A DNA stretch of 57,790 nucleotides from Gymnopus androsaceus JB14 (GCA_009733575.1 ML769773.1:1-57790); one strand, 5' to 3'; positions 33,090 to 45,664 are shown, counted from the first letter of the stretch. The notes: generated from the sequence alone by a model not told the origin. Translations and numbers: made by a program.

Positions 33090-36000
33090 CTAGGCAGACG
33101 AAGTACTCGGTGGTACATATTTCCCACTTCCGTTCGCAAATATATCCTAAGAAATGCATGAATTCTCAGAACGCGAACATTAGCTGCAGGCTCCTCACTC
33201 ACCTTTATGATACCTCTTCCTATCTGACCCAATGCCTCTCTGCTCTCCCACAAAGGATAAAGAACCACCGAGAAAGCAGACGTGAACGTCCAAATAATCC
33301 CAATGATGACCCAAGCCGACAATCCTGCAACGCCATATATAGGTTTCCGCAAAGAAGAGCGGCAAAGGGATTAAGATAATAAGGACCACAAGCTGTAGCA
33401 ATTAACATCAGCATAACCGCGCGCATGAGCTCTAGACCTGCTACGTACCAGACCGAGAGAAGACCAAGCCGCGAACCTGAAAGCTGCCTTTAGCTTAACA
33501 GGGTCCAACTCTTCCTGCTCTGTCGCCGCAAGCATCGAATCGCTGACAGACGGTGACGCCGCCTCCTCCCTTCCTTTAATTTCTTCTTCCCTCTTCTCCA
33601 CATCCACAGCTTCAGCCTCGGTTTTATCGCGGTGATTCATCTCCGAGTCCGAGTTCGTTGTGGCTCGATTGAAAGCTGGGTTGTTGATAGCTCGAGTCTT
33701 GTCGAAATTAAAGTCGTCAGGCCACTATGTACATGAGATGAGTCTAGGCCCCAAGATCGAGATAGATTTTCACTCACAATCAACGATGAAACTGTCGCAA
33801 TTATCCCACCCATACCAATCGACGCCAAGTTACCAGCAAGCATAGGGAAATTTTCTGTAAAGCAACATCCAACATCAGTCCGAGGAGAGCAAGTACCCAG
33901 TCAAAACGCCGCCAATCCGACAGTCGACATAAATAATACTCACCTCCTGTAGTCTGGAAACCGACAAGGAGGAGGATGAGCACAGCCGAACGAATTTGAA
34001 GGAACAGACGTACAGTGACATTAATGACGCCTCCATAGAGCGTACTCGTCGTAACCAACCATGCAATAAGTCCCGCCGCGAAGCCAACGACCGAACCAGT
34101 GATACACCCCCACTTGTTGGCCTTGCTCCAAGTAATGCAAAGCGCAATAGGAACGACGCCAGATCCTAGGATTACACCCATGAAAGTCTGTGCAAGAGAA
34201 GAGCCGAGTCAGCGGAGCCGTCCGTGAGTGACAGAGAAATATTAAGGAGAAAAGTAGTGATGAAACCAATAATCAACGGCGTATTGAAAAGAAGTGGATG
34301 TTGTTGAAGGAAAACTTACGTATAACCACCCCATCGAGACGCCAATGAAGTAGAATATCAGACCCGCCAGAGCCATGACGAGGCCATATACGCCAACCTG
34401 CGATGGTAAGCATGTTACGCTAGGAACGAGCACATGAATTAGCACTTGCCATGTAATGCCCCACTTTTAAAAGTTGGCTTTCGGTAGCATTGGGATTGAT
34501 ATATTTCTGAGCGAATCAACAAAAAAAATGTCAGCGCTCGACCACTTGATTCCGCTTGCTGGTGTACCTTGTAGACATCATACGTCAACAAGCTGCTCAC
34601 TGCAATCAGCTCCGCTGAAGTAGCTGAAGTGACAGCCAGGAACAGTAGCACCAGGATCGCCGCGGCTCCGGCTTTGCCCTACGGTAAGTATACTGTATGT
34701 TAGTGTCTGTCTGTCTATCGGAGAAAACAGTTTTTTAATCACCATGAGAGCGCTTGCTGCTGCAGGGGCAGGAAGACCTAATGGTAATACGTTTTCCAAC
34801 GTCAGCCCTCGATGTGGAAACTGGAGATTAATCCATACCCGCAGATACATCGTCCGCGGAGAGAGATATTTTGAGTGCGACCGCTGACAATCCGAGGGTG
34901 GTGGCGAATGTGAATGGAATAGCGAACCTGATAGAGTCGTGAATACGACTGTCATGGTACTCGTGCGTATGTAGATTCAACTCACCATGCCAAACCACCG
35001 AGAAGGTAAGCCTTGACGGTCGTCCCAGGTCGACTTGCTATCGCTCGCTGCCAGTAGGCTTGATCCTGGAAGACAGTAGCAAAGTTTCCGATAATGTTTA
35101 TCACGCCGAATATGAGACCATTCTTGGATCGCATAGTGACCTATCGCATGCAGAAAGCTTTCAGTACAATGTAAAATGAACGAGATAACACCTACATATG
35201 ATCCATGCGCGTTTCCAGAGACAGGCGTTGTGATCGCTGCCTCTGTGAGTAATCTATGCATCTCTACAAAAGAAATGAGAAACAACAGTCAGTACGTGAT
35301 TGCTCCTGCACGAATCGTATTCATTTATACCTGTTATACTACCGATCTTAGGGCTTGTAGCGTAGACTGAGAAGACGAATGTCTAAAGAGGTATGAGATT
35401 AGATTTGGGACCCAAGCGATGAGATACGAACGAGAATGATAGCGAATAGAACCGTGGTGTGAGTACTGTACAACAAAATCAGACACAACTCCGACGACTC
35501 AAAGAGCTAAGAGGGTACTCACTAGTCGCACAATAAAGTCGACCGCATTCCACCAACAATCACATAGATTACCACACCCAGAGGAATGAGAAAACATGCC
35601 TGTTACAGACAATCAATCTTGATTGATCTCCATTGATTACAGTGCTTGCTCACAGCAAGGGTACTCATCCCAGTAAGGTCGGTTACAGTAGCACTTCCTC
35701 CAAGGATTAACATCGAGCTAACTATAATATTAGTAGCAAGCCTACGATTTCAACGGACGTCAGTCTTCACTAGATATATCGTTTTTCTGTCAAAATAACT
35801 AACCCGAAGAACATGAAGATCATGTGTGCAGTTTTTCCCCATCTGACACCGACAATCTCGAGCCACGTATGAGCATATGGCGCATTCAGTTTGAGTTTCG
35901 CAGCGAGCTAGTCCGGAGATTCATATGAGGTCGAAAGTTCGGAGGTAGGTGAATACAATGCTCACCATCGCGAATAGAAGAATCTGAATAGTAGCACCGG

Positions 36001-36608
36001 AGCCGTACCTACGCATTAATCGCAGTGTGTATTTGCGCGTTTAGATAAGAAAGATTAGGACCATACCACCAAGGACCGCTGATTCCTGCACGATGAAAGC
36101 AATGAGCGGAAAGACATGTTGAAGAAGGATTTCCTGACCATATTTATACGCAACAGCGCTACTTTGAAGCTGAATTATCTTATTCAACGCGAGCTTCTTA
36201 ATCAAGGCGAGGCACTCACTAAAGTCGCTGCCCAAGTCCACTGAAAAGGAAAGGCTTTAGATGAAGAATCATTGATATGTGTACACAATTGACGAACCGC
36301 AGATACGATACCCGAAGCGATCAGTCCAGGCTTCACACTTCTTGATGCACTACTAAACTCCTCCGAATTTTTCGGTGAAAAAGCAGTATACCGAGCTTGG
36401 ATCATTGTGAGGAGCAGCATGAAAGCGCTGAAAAACAATCCTATCCCTGTAAACCATACTCGTGAGATGGAGACTCGGAAAGAATCAGGCAAAGGTTCCA
36501 ACCTACGACTAGAGTTGAATGTCAGCATCTGCTATATACTTTTGGATGGCGATTCTTACCGACTCCATACCCTGCTCCTTGAGGTAAAACTTGACCTGAA
36601 GTAGACAT
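33090..36608 (-). CDS. DUR3: DUR3-type urea/polyamine:H+ symporter (SSS family)
   Basis: A plasma membrane sodium:solute-symporter-family protein that imports urea, and in yeast also polyamines. The start at 36608 gives [17 protein letters not shown], the family N-terminus. More than ten exons follow with blocks such as [97 protein letters not shown], and near the end [20 protein letters not shown] and [27 protein letters not shown] donor after GIIK and a TTTCTTAG acceptor give the proper end, [18 protein letters not shown] and TAG (33090-33092). No lesion was seen. In fungi such genes are usually induced under poor nitrogen, but no regulatory site was looked for successfully here. Confidence 0.88.
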
Positions 36609-37892
36609 TTCTGTAATGAGAGATGGTCAGAGATTCACTTCGGGGCCGTTTTCGTAGGTCTTCGTTATAACCTGCTGTTCGGTTACAAAGAGAAGGGTCG
36701 AAGAGCGGGCAACTCCAAACAAACTCTTATCGGCGAGTCAAGATAAGCAATAGAATTCAGAAGACTTCTGCCGTTTTCGAGCCATTTCCGGTAAAATGCT
36801 TCCCAGACTATACATGTTGAAGTTGATAGACGTGGGCAGAAATTGGCGACAATGATAAGCAGCTGAACACGCAGATTCTGAGAGAATTCGAAGCTCGAAC
36901 AAAAGACAAATTGGTTTTGAAATGCAATTCCAACGCAGAAACGACGCGAGAGTGAGGGAACAATAGGAAGACTGTTAATTTCTGACCGTTGACGCAGTTC
37001 GTCAACGGTGCGGTACGAGAGAAAAAAGGAAGTGCCTACCGGCGGTCCGGCATCATACGGGTTTTCTCTCTGTCGTTCGCCAAGCATCCACGACATCTTC
37101 CATCTCGAATTGAGCTGATACTCAATCCCCGCGAAGGAGCATTCTGATTCCCTCAGTTACGCCAAATTCCGTTTGGGTACTCTTGCTGCCTTGTTCAGCC
37201 TCACTGATGCACGGTTGGTTTGTATGAGGAATTCGCGTCAGAATCCAGGCTGCACTTTGGTGAAGACTCAAGGAAGGGATGATGCTCAAAAAGAAGGATG
37301 GAGGTCCCTCCTTGCAAGGTGGTTTATTTACCCGTATTCCGCGCCCGTTTTCGAGGTTTTTCGTGTCCTGTTCTTTCTCTTGCATTATGCATGCAGCATC
37401 GACTCGACTCATAACTGACTGACTCGGAGATTGTGAATACGTGTCTCGATAAGTACACGACATTTCAAGCACGCTAGTTTGGAACGTCGTTCCTAGGCCA
37501 ATGTCCCCATCCCGCAACTCGTCTGAATGTCGTAATCAGACTTCATTTGTATATCAGAACTGTAAAGCTGTCTGCGGAGTCCGGAGGGTAGGTTATACTA
37601 ATCTTTTGGCCAAAAATCATCGTTGCTCAAAGGATTTACCAGTTCCAACTGCATTCGTACCAGAGCGATACAATTACTGTGATATATTGCCCCGAACGAA
37701 TTCCCCTTTCAGTAATCTTTGAAACCCAATGTGTAACGTCTTCTCTTATGCTACTACCACCAATAAATTATTGTCCTATTCTTTCCCATTTAACATATTC
37801 ACAGCGTTAAATCCCACCATTTATGCTTCATGGCGCGTGGTAGATCGCCAGCTTAGACTCCAGAGCTCGTACTCAATGATAGTTAATGACTA
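36609..37892. other. Intergenic region upstream of the urea transporter
   Basis: The interval should contain the transporter promoter. A 137-codon minus-strand frame at 36683-37096 opens with MSWMLGERQRENPYDAGPPV but has no recognised domain, and a possible donor follows soon after. It may be a leader exon or chance. The rest, 37100-37892, has no supported gene. Confidence 0.4.
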
Positions 37893-40800
37893 TTACGATC
37901 CTATGTGAATGTATGTTGCCCATCGACTTGGCTTTACACCTCTTTCAATCAGCTTTCTGACCGCTTCATCTAGGACATAAGCAATGTTATCACCACTAAG
38001 GCGCCATGTATGTGAGGAATAGTGGTAAAGAGAGGTGTGGACATCTCTGGCGACTTCAGGCCCCTGACTGTCACTCATAGACCTAAGCGCAAGGCATTGT
38101 TAAGTACCGGAAATCTTACAAATGAGTCAATAGTCAAGACTTACCAGAGGGTAGCAATAACATTGGGAAACCCGGCAAATAGCATTGTAGTACCCAGGTG
38201 GATTGGTTCATCAGGTAGGTTCTGATCACCCGTTGCTGTTGAACACGCGCTAAGAAAAGCGAGGTGTGCATGTGGAACCTGCGTTTCAAAAAGTTTGCGG
38301 ACTGTTAGAAGTCCATCTTCTAACACAAAACCACTGTCCAACGGACAGGCATGGTCTTGGTGTCCATGGCAGGCAAGGTGCAACATAGAGGTTCGAGGAA
38401 GTTGTTCCACAACCTGAGAGACTGTAACATTACTGTTCGTATCCGCAAACTTGGAATCGGAGTGACCACTGCCCCGGGAATGCAGCCTTATGAGACAATC
38501 ACTTGGAAGGATTGTCTCAAGTGCATGCATCTCCTCTTCTGTTTTTGGCAAGGCACTGTGCCCTGGAGTAGTTGGTTGCGCAACTGCCAACACCTTGATG
38601 TCAACAGACTCAGATATATGTCTCGAGAGCTCTTGAGCCCTCAGAAGAGCCGCTACAGTGGGTGTATATGACGACACCGCATAGTTCATCATGCATTCAC
38701 TGTCAGATCCCACAAAGCGCAGCCCTGCAGCATGAAGAGGGAGAAAGGCGTAGTCTCCGGTTGGGCACCAATGGATCCTAGGGCGGTTACGCCCTGACAA
38801 ACGCTAATAAAATGCTTGTAAAATGCTCATAAAATTTCGTTATTGATAGCAGCTGGATTTCTCACCTTAAACCCCAGATGATCCATAATGGGCTTCACAA
38901 TTTGCACCCAGAGGGTAGCCAGAAACTTCTCATATTGCGTCTCAAAAGTCTTTTGTCTGTTTTTCAACAGCTTTAATCGTGCAGAGTCCGAGTCGTCACC
39001 AAATAATCCATCGTCGCCATCTCCAGTCATTGATCGCGATTCTCGCGCTTGACGTGTCGTGAAGTTTTGCAAGTCCTTATTCAACTCGTACGTCGAGATT
39101 TTTGACAATACGAAATGTTCAGGACAAGTCCTTGGGGACCTAATGACAATAACATTGCAGTTGGATAACGCAACATTGTCTCTGAACAGGATAATCACTG
39201 GACCGCTTGCTGATGCCTCTGAGAGTTGGTTATATGACTTGGGAAGCAACAAATCATGAAATTCCGGAAGACTTCTGGCCTGTTGAAGTAGTGCCTCGAA
39301 TCTAGCCGATGCCTTCTTTCGTTCCGTTACCTGTCTTTCTGTCAGAAAGTGATCATTAGGTGTCGCGTCAAGCTTCTGGGCAGTATCCTGTAGCTCCCTT
39401 TTCAGGGGGTCTGGCAGTCCATCGAAAGTGCTTCTTAATTGCAACGCCTGAGTCCAGAACACTGCCCTTGACTGTTCTAAAAGCTCTATAGCTCGAGCAG
39501 CTCCTGATGTCCTCAATGCCAGGGCTGCGACGCGTGTTGCAAAACGGTCCCCAGTTTCAGCTAGATTGTCAATACGAGTTTGGGCATTTTGAAGAGAAAA
39601 CGAAGCTAGTCGACTGCGCAATTCGATGGCGATCTCGTATCCTACAATAGCAAGGTCTCCAAAACGAGATCCTTGACTTTGGGCCAAACTTGACCACTGC
39701 ATTGCAATTCGGATCCGGCTAAGATAGCTGTAGTAAGGGGACTCGCATACTTGCACTAACACATCCTTAGCAGCTTGCCTGTCATCTTCTTGCTTTGTGG
39801 TTCGTAAATAACGAAATAATAGAGCTTTTGGTTGATATCGCCAAGGAGGTGCATTTCTTGTATTTGTAGCAAGATGACCATGGTGTATAGCCCTGTCTAG
39901 GTCCATGTCATCACGGTCATCTGCCCATTCATATCGTTCTAGAAATGCATCTGCCAGACCAATACAAGCTCTACCATAATCAGGGTGTGTATCAGAGCAT
40001 AGGTTCAAGGCTTCAGCAAGTAATGTCAGGCGCTGATTGAGATACTCAACCTCCCTGACCCGTTGGAAGTGTGTGTATAAAACACCTGCTAAGAGAACTA
40101 GACAGCTTCGGCGGTCAGTGTGGTGAATGGGGTGAAGCGCCAGAACTTCTTTAGCAGAGTGGATTAACTTCTCTGAGTCATCAATGGTATGTGTGTTGGA
40201 GCGATGAAGCTCGCCCCAGCAGACAGAACGAAGAATTGAGGGACGATGAATATGACCAGGCGGACAATGCAAGAGGGCATTATTAAGATAATCAAAGGAT
40301 TTCTGGAGGTCAGCGGCATCTCCATCGCGATAAAACCGAGCCTGGTACGCACTGGCAAGTTTGATCTGGCACTGAATGCTCAGACTTCCCTCGCGGACGT
40401 ATTCGAAAGCCTCAACACAGGATTCTATGACTGTCTGAAGCTTCTTGACCTCCCCATCATGCTCATACTGGACAAACAGTACATTTGCGAGACCCAAGAG
40501 GCACTGGGCACGCGATGCTCCGCTGGTATTGACTTGTAGGGCTTTGTGGTATAACTCGGCAGCTCTTTCCAAGTCATCCTGGACACCTGAGCTGTAGAAA
40601 TGGTACATATGTGCCTGTGCCATATTGCTCAATGCAATGGGGTAATCTGAAGATTCGCAGTTGGGTGATCTGAATTCAGTGAGGTTGGGAATAGGGCAGG
40701 CAGCCTGGAGATGTTCTGTGGACAGGCGAACAAGAAGACTGTTGCATAGATAGAGATCGCTGAGAATTGAAAAACATTCCACAGACTGAGGAGCGCACTT

Positions 40801-41217
40801 GGCTAGTGCGCTGCATAATACGTCGATGGCTCTATGCAGATCTTGATGAAAACCGGATTTTTCAAAACGCAAGCGGAGGGTGTCTGCGAGAAGGATTGAA
40901 AGCGATACGCGCTTAGGATGGATTTGCAACACCTCGTGAACTGCATCGACTGCTTCGTTCAGATCTGCTATATCTCCCTGGAGCTCAAATCGACTCCGAA
41001 GCGCTATGCCGAGGCCTTCAAGGTAGGCTGTCCGATGATCATCTCCTTCAGGTTGCAGTTTCACTGCCTGTCGATAAGATGTGATAGCATTGGATATAGC
41101 TGCAACATTTCCACCTCTAATAGCTTCATCTAGTTCTATAGATGCTGCATCTTCGGGAGGTCCCGGAATAAACCACCTTACAATACCAGACACCATGCCG
41201 TTTAGGTACCGCAACAT
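37893..41217 (-). CDS. TPR-CHAT domain protein (caspase-like protease fold)
   Basis: Three exons join in frame: 38866-41217, 38145-38803 and 37893-38082. They total 3201 nt, giving 1066 residues. The first ~550 residues are degenerate tetratricopeptide-like helical repeats (LYHKALQVNTSGASRAQCLL; AVDAVHEVLQIHPK). A linker follows, then a CHAT domain beginning PRIHWCPTGDYAFLPLHAAG. The candidate catalytic dyad is present: His in LHLACHG and Cys in HLAFLSACSTATG. The end is HLGTTMLFAGFPNVIATLW plus a C-terminal helix (YVLDEAVRKLIERGVKPSRW). CHAT domains are clan CD cysteine peptidases related to caspases and separase. Agaricomycetes have many such genes and their targets are unknown. It is probably cytosolic. 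The N-terminal HET-like or other partner domains are absent. Confidence 0.88.
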
Positions 41218-42149
41218 GTCGAGTCTGCAATATAAATGTCAATACTTTTGTATGATGTATCAAGTGGGTCAAACCTTCAAATTTCACAGTAGGCTTCGTC
41301 GACAAGAGAGGTAGCAAACGAGATGGTGTAATATTCTAGCGTCGTCTCGCTGCGACCGTGAGGGTGTTGCTGATGCACAGGTGACACTGACAGAGGTGAG
41401 AGGTGATTGCCGGGTGCAAGCCGGGTGCTTTTATTCTATCATGGCGAGTCGCGCGAGCGACGACTCTGGACAGTCTTGGCTCACGTATTCTTTCGCATTT
41501 GTTTCGTTTACTCTTCCTTGGACTTATTCACTTTCGTGTACACATATTTCCCAATCCCTGAGAGTTTCCGTTTCGTGCGCGAGCAAGACAAAGAAGGTCC
41601 TGGTAAGACTGGAAATACCCCAACAGGGAAGTATCAATGAGGGAGAAAGAGAACGAATCAAAAGGTACGAAATGAGCTCACCAAATGGCTGACATGCTCC
41701 GGGACCATCACGCCGCATTCCAGTTAGACACAGAACCCACTGGAAGCTGGAGATAGAGCTACAGCTGATGTCTTGAACAGAATACTAACAATCAAGGAAA
41801 CGGAAGAGAATGAACGGTCGCTCAGGAAGAAACTAACAGACAAAGACGTAAGACCTGAAAGGCTGAAACTGTCCGCCAAACACAGGGCTCCTTGACTCAA
41901 CGGAGTCAGCTACAAGGTCTAGAAGATCCTGAACGGGAGATAAAAGAACGCGCCAACAGGGAATATTCTTGGAAACCATCCGGATACAATACCACAGTAA
42001 ACAGATTGTTAATATGACAGCTTCGTTCTTGTTCGGCGCGACGTGGACATGTATAGAGAAAAGATAATGGAGATACGAGAAACTAAGAGGTGTCTGAACA
42101 ATGTACTTGAGCAATGGTGTGGTCCAAAGGAACGGAAACTCATTTATAT
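41218..42149. other. Promoter region of the CHAT gene and flank
   Basis: It contains one copy of a roughly 155-bp direct repeat (41442-41596) whose partner lies at 44717-44873. Short frames here have no domain. Confidence 0.5.
41442..41596 (+). repeat. Direct repeat D, copy 1
   Basis: The sequence from ATGGCGAGTCGC through TTCTTTCGCA and CACATATTTCCCAATCCCTG to the GTGCGCGAGC end matches 44717-44873 with about 85-90 per cent identity by eye. The two copies bracket a divergent gene pair at 42.15-44.0 kb. Confidence 0.8.
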
Positions 42150-42692
42150 CTACTTTTCAATATAACTATAGAACCACCGTGCATTTTGACTGGTCAAGAC
42201 TCTCACCAATCTTTCCCTTATAATCTGAATAACTTCCTGCTCTTCGTTGTCCTCCAGTTTTTTGGCCACGATTGTGTGTGAATCATAAAGGGAAAGCATG
42301 CAACAATATTCCACAGAAACAGGCAGCACAAGTCTAAGATCAAAGTCACAAGCGTTGCAAAGGTCTTCCAAAACCTGATCCATCATGCGCGTCCAACGTC
42401 CTGATCGAGTCTCCGTTGGAAGTGGGGAAGGTAGCTGATACTTCTGGTGGTAATCAATAAAGTCCTGGATATTTAATCCGAATCCATAAAAGATTTGTCG
42501 AGGCTTGCAGTATGTGGGATCTCGCAAACGCGTAACGTCGACCTGAAACTCTGCGGGAAGGGTCTGTCCTGTAGGACATCCTTTGAAGTCTGAAGGTTGG
42601 AAGCACTGCGAAAAGTCGAGAATAGGGAATCATTCAGAAATGAGACTAACCAATTTGAGAGGAGGGCACGGTGCATAGATGTCGGATGTCAT
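42150..42692 (-). CDS. Small unknown protein, divergent partner of the gene at 42891
   Basis: Two exons (42651-42692 and 42150-42605) separated by a 45-bp intron join in frame to 498 nt, giving 165 residues. The start at 42692 has a strong context (ACCACCATGA). The protein begins MTSDIYAPCPPLKLCFQPSD, has a Cys/Gly patch (KGCPTGQTLPAEFQVDVTRL), then NIQDFIDYHQKYQLPSP, and ends in a helical segment NARWFYSYIEK. I do not recognise the family. Its start lies about 200 bp from the start of the opposite-strand gene, so the two may share a bidirectional promoter. Confidence 0.6.
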
Positions 42693-42890
42693 GGTGGTTT
42701 GGATGAAGGTTTATTATGATCATATAAGCGCCTTTCATTTTTAATTCAGCTCCAGGATAACGAGATGGCAGCCTCCATACACACGATGAATACTTTATAC
42801 AATGACCCGTCGGTATGTGCCAAGACCTATTCTGTACATTTCCGAGGGTAACCTCCAAACCAGGTGGTGGTCATTGCTCGAGCCACAGCC

Positions 42891-44009
42891 ATGAGTCGGG
42901 CTCAATCCCAACCCTCCATCGAATCACGACTCTACCCGTTGATCGACGGAATCGTCAACGATATATGTGCTATCGCTAAGCCCACAGAAGACAGTCGTCT
43001 CCAACTACAGTCTCATTCTCAATGTCTCTTTTCTTCCGATGAAGACGATAGCGCTCAAATCCCAGATTGCAGGTTGTGTCTGGGACCCGATAAAATCTAT
43101 CAATGTATCATGTGGCCAGCTTTCTGGTTTGAAGCTAAAACAGCTTTGGATTGGTTGACCTCTGAAGCAGCAGCCTCAGTCGTGGCGGTAATCTTCCAAC
43201 AAAGTATACCGCAGCTCCGAAATCAGGCTGCCCATGCCTTTGCGACTTTCAAAGATCACACCCAATGCCATGTGTTTTTGTTCGTCTTGGTCGATGTTGA
43301 TCATAGATAGAGATCGTGAAGTCAAGGCAAATGACCATATCAAGAGGATGGTGGAGGCTGCCGAGAAAGAACAGGAAAGTATTGCCGCAGCTCTGAAAAG
43401 AAAGAGGCAACAGAATATCCAGGGACCATCCACTCCGCCTCGTAAAAGGCAAAGGACTGAGATCCATGACTCCGACATAAGAACCACCATGGATATCAGT
43501 ATCCCAGACGAGCTCCTTCCTGTACTCATATACTTCAATGAGCCGCTTGTGCTCGAAGAATCTGCTGAGGAGTACAATCCTGCCTTCTTACAAGTGATAC
43601 GGTTTGTCTTGACTACAAATCGTTTTTGTTATCATGCAGCCATCATGGTTTGATTTGCCTGATACTTACCAATATAGCTACTGAGCGGTATGTCCTTAAT
43701 CGTTCTCTAAGCAGGAATGAGACTAAGATGATGCTATTTGCTCAGAAACATGGCGAGGGTCTAGAAAAACTGCGCCAAGTATATCTCAGATATGTCAGCC
43801 AGGCTTTAGATGACCATCGCACGGAGCTACATAGTGACCTCTACTCCCCACCACAGGACTCAAAAGATGAGACCTATCGTCCCGCTCCATCCAGAAGCCA
43901 GGATGTCGGTCGTAGTCCATATCTGAGCCGGAGCTCCATGCAGCGCCCTGCTCCTGGACCTCCAACTCCAACAGGGAAAGCTTACAGCCTTCAGGAGAAC
44001 AGTGAATAA
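42891..44009 (+). CDS. Unknown protein with Lys/Arg-rich coiled region; frame break in the middle
   Basis: It starts at 42891 (MSRAQSQPSIESRLYPLIDG; an upstream GTG extension is not needed). Exon 1 runs through CRLCLGPDKIYQCIMWPAFW to FKDHTQCHV. The frame then changes near 43275-43313: a 37-nt intron with an unusual GTTTTT donor would restore it, otherwise there is a frameshift. Downstream are a charged helix (HIKRMVEAAEKEQESIAAAL), a basic patch PRKRQRTE, and DISIPDELLPVLIYFNEPLV. After a further intron the reading ends with a Pro/Ser-rich tail SLQENSE. The CRLC...C pattern may bind metal, but no family was recognised. Confidence 0.5.
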
Positions 44010-44478
44010 GAAGCAAGTGCGCTGGCTTTGATTTCTTTCATGGTTGGTGAGTAAATCCAAAATTGTTCCCCTCAACTCAATATTTACCTCTTGCAATTTG
44101 TTCCACTCACTGTTCTAGTATCCCTTATACTCTTGATATTTTCATCGCTGTTCCGGTATCGCGTGGAGTGGTAACCAGCCGAGCAGACTTTGAGCGTGCT
44201 TGTAATTGATAGTGTTCGTTTGTAGTCTCCCTCTATTTACTACCTCTAATAATGATTAATCCCTCTTGATCATAGTTAACTGCTCTCTTGAGATGTTTCT
44301 GTACTTACTTGCCAGCCTTTAAAAATTCATTCCGGCTGTTATTTCCTAGACAGAAGAGTTCCAGGTACTGACTTCCGATTCAGGCTCTTCTGTTTCCCAT
44401 CTTCTTCACGCTACTGGTCGATGGCATTTGCTGTGGACGCATTCATTGCGGGGATGAGATTGTGAACAGAACAGCAAA
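44010..44478. other. Intergenic region, no gene recognised
   Basis: About 470 bp without coding potential. It lies between the divergent pair and a membrane-protein relic. Confidence 0.5.
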
Positions 44479-44748
44479 ATGCTAGTGAAATGGTTAACAG
44501 AGTCTATTCTACTGCAATGTAGCTGGGGTATACTGACGAGGAGAGTCGCTGGCCACCCAGTGAAACTTTGGCGTGAGGTTCAAGTTGAGGGAGAAAAAAG
44601 TGCATTCGTCCTGGAAGAGAAGCTTTTTGACTTTTCGGATGGAATAGACGGTTTGTATGAGAAGATGGAGGCCTATGCTGCGCCTACTACCGCTACCGAG
44701 CCTGTTGAGGAGCTGGCATGGCGAGTCGCCCAGCACTTGCGCGAGTGA
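44479..44748 (+). pseudogene. Relic of the same membrane protein tail as 8657-9010
   Basis: An open frame of 89 codons contains VEGEKSAFVLEEKLFDFSDG and IDGLYEKMEAYAAPTTATEP, the same tail found frameshifted at 8.66-8.79 kb. The frame then runs directly into direct repeat D (from 44717), which replaces the expected end. The N-terminal membrane part is missing. A fused, truncated relic is the simplest reading. Confidence 0.5.
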
Positions 44749-44873
44749 CGATTCTGGACAGTCTTGACTCACGCATTCTTTCGCACTTTGTACTCTTCCT
44801 TGGCCTTATTCACTTTCGTGTACACATATTTCCCAATCCCTGAGAGTTTCCATTTCATGCGCTAGTGAAAAGT
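44717..44873 (+). repeat. Direct repeat D, copy 2
   Basis: Matches 41442-41596, with a few extra bases near its start. It overlaps the end of the relic frame at 44479-44748. Confidence 0.8.
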
Positions 44874-45044
44874 ATTGCCAAGTTTTTGTTCTCGAGTCTC
44901 CAGTGGATCTCTGAGACTTGAGTCGCGTACATTTGGTTATAAACCTAGTTTACAAGCTGATTTCTGGACAACCTGAGGCGTAGGGCATTTATTTCTAGCT
45001 GATAAACGCGGTTTTCTGAGCGTGGCTAAGCGTGTCCGACCGCG

Positions 45045-45664
45045 ATGAGCAGAACAAAAATAATTGCCGCCGGCACTCTCGCTCCGGCATCATTATTGAC
45101 CTCTCGCAGATCGTTGCTACCTTCACCAGAGATATCGGAAACACATGAGGAGGCTTTGAAATCCCTTCAAACTTACAAGAAGAAAGATGCAGACAAAGGT
45201 GAGCCTTGTTCCAGTCTTCCTTCTGACTCTCTATTGACCCTTTTCAGTAATCGTTCGTTTCAAAGCAGTCGGAAAAGCTCCAATTATGAAGCAGAATTTC
45301 TTCAAAATCACGTCTTCAAATAGGTTTCAAGCTTTGATTCAATTTCTTCGGAAAGAATTGGGATATAAGGGCACGGAACCATTGGTGAATTTGCTCAACG
45401 TTCAAACAGACATAAGCCAGCTCATAAGTTTTTCAAGCACACGTATATCAATCTAGCGTTCTCACCGGCACCAGACGATACTGCCGCAAATCTGTTCAAA
45501 GTCTGTTCAAACCCCAGGGTAACCGCAGCTTCAACACTGACTATGTTTTCAGTCATTTCAGACGGACAATCATCTCATTGTAAATTATAGGTACGTCCTG
45601 ACGGCTTCCTGCTTATCATCTCTGAAAACTCGCATCTTGCAGCACGACAGCTGCCTGGGGCTAA
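45045..45664 (+). CDS. ATG12: Ubiquitin-like autophagy protein ATG12, intact copy
   Basis: Five exons: 45045-45198, 45248-45384, 45438-45500, 45553-45590 and 45643-45664. They join to 414 nt, giving 137 residues. The reading contains the family core: KKKDADK, then VIVRFKAVGKAPIMKQNFFK, then FQALIQFLRKELGYKGTEPL, then HTYINLAFSPAPDDTAANLF, then SFQTDNHLIVNYS. It ends TTAAWG, with the C-terminal glycine that is conjugated to ATG5 during autophagosome formation. The N-terminus is short and Ser/Pro-rich, as in other fungi. All splice sites are GT-AG. This copy looks functional. A second, frameshifted copy lies at 54961-55461. It converges with the HD gene downstream. Confidence 0.92.

Noticed and set aside
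36683..37096. 137-codon minus-strand frame upstream of the urea transporter
   Set aside because: The opening looks protein-like but no family is recognised and the rest has unusual composition. It may be leader sequence. Not called as a gene.
41442..44873. Direct repeats D as LTRs of a retrotransposon
   Set aside because: No TG...CA ends, no primer-binding site or polypurine tract, and no gag or pol between them. The interior holds two divergent spliced genes.
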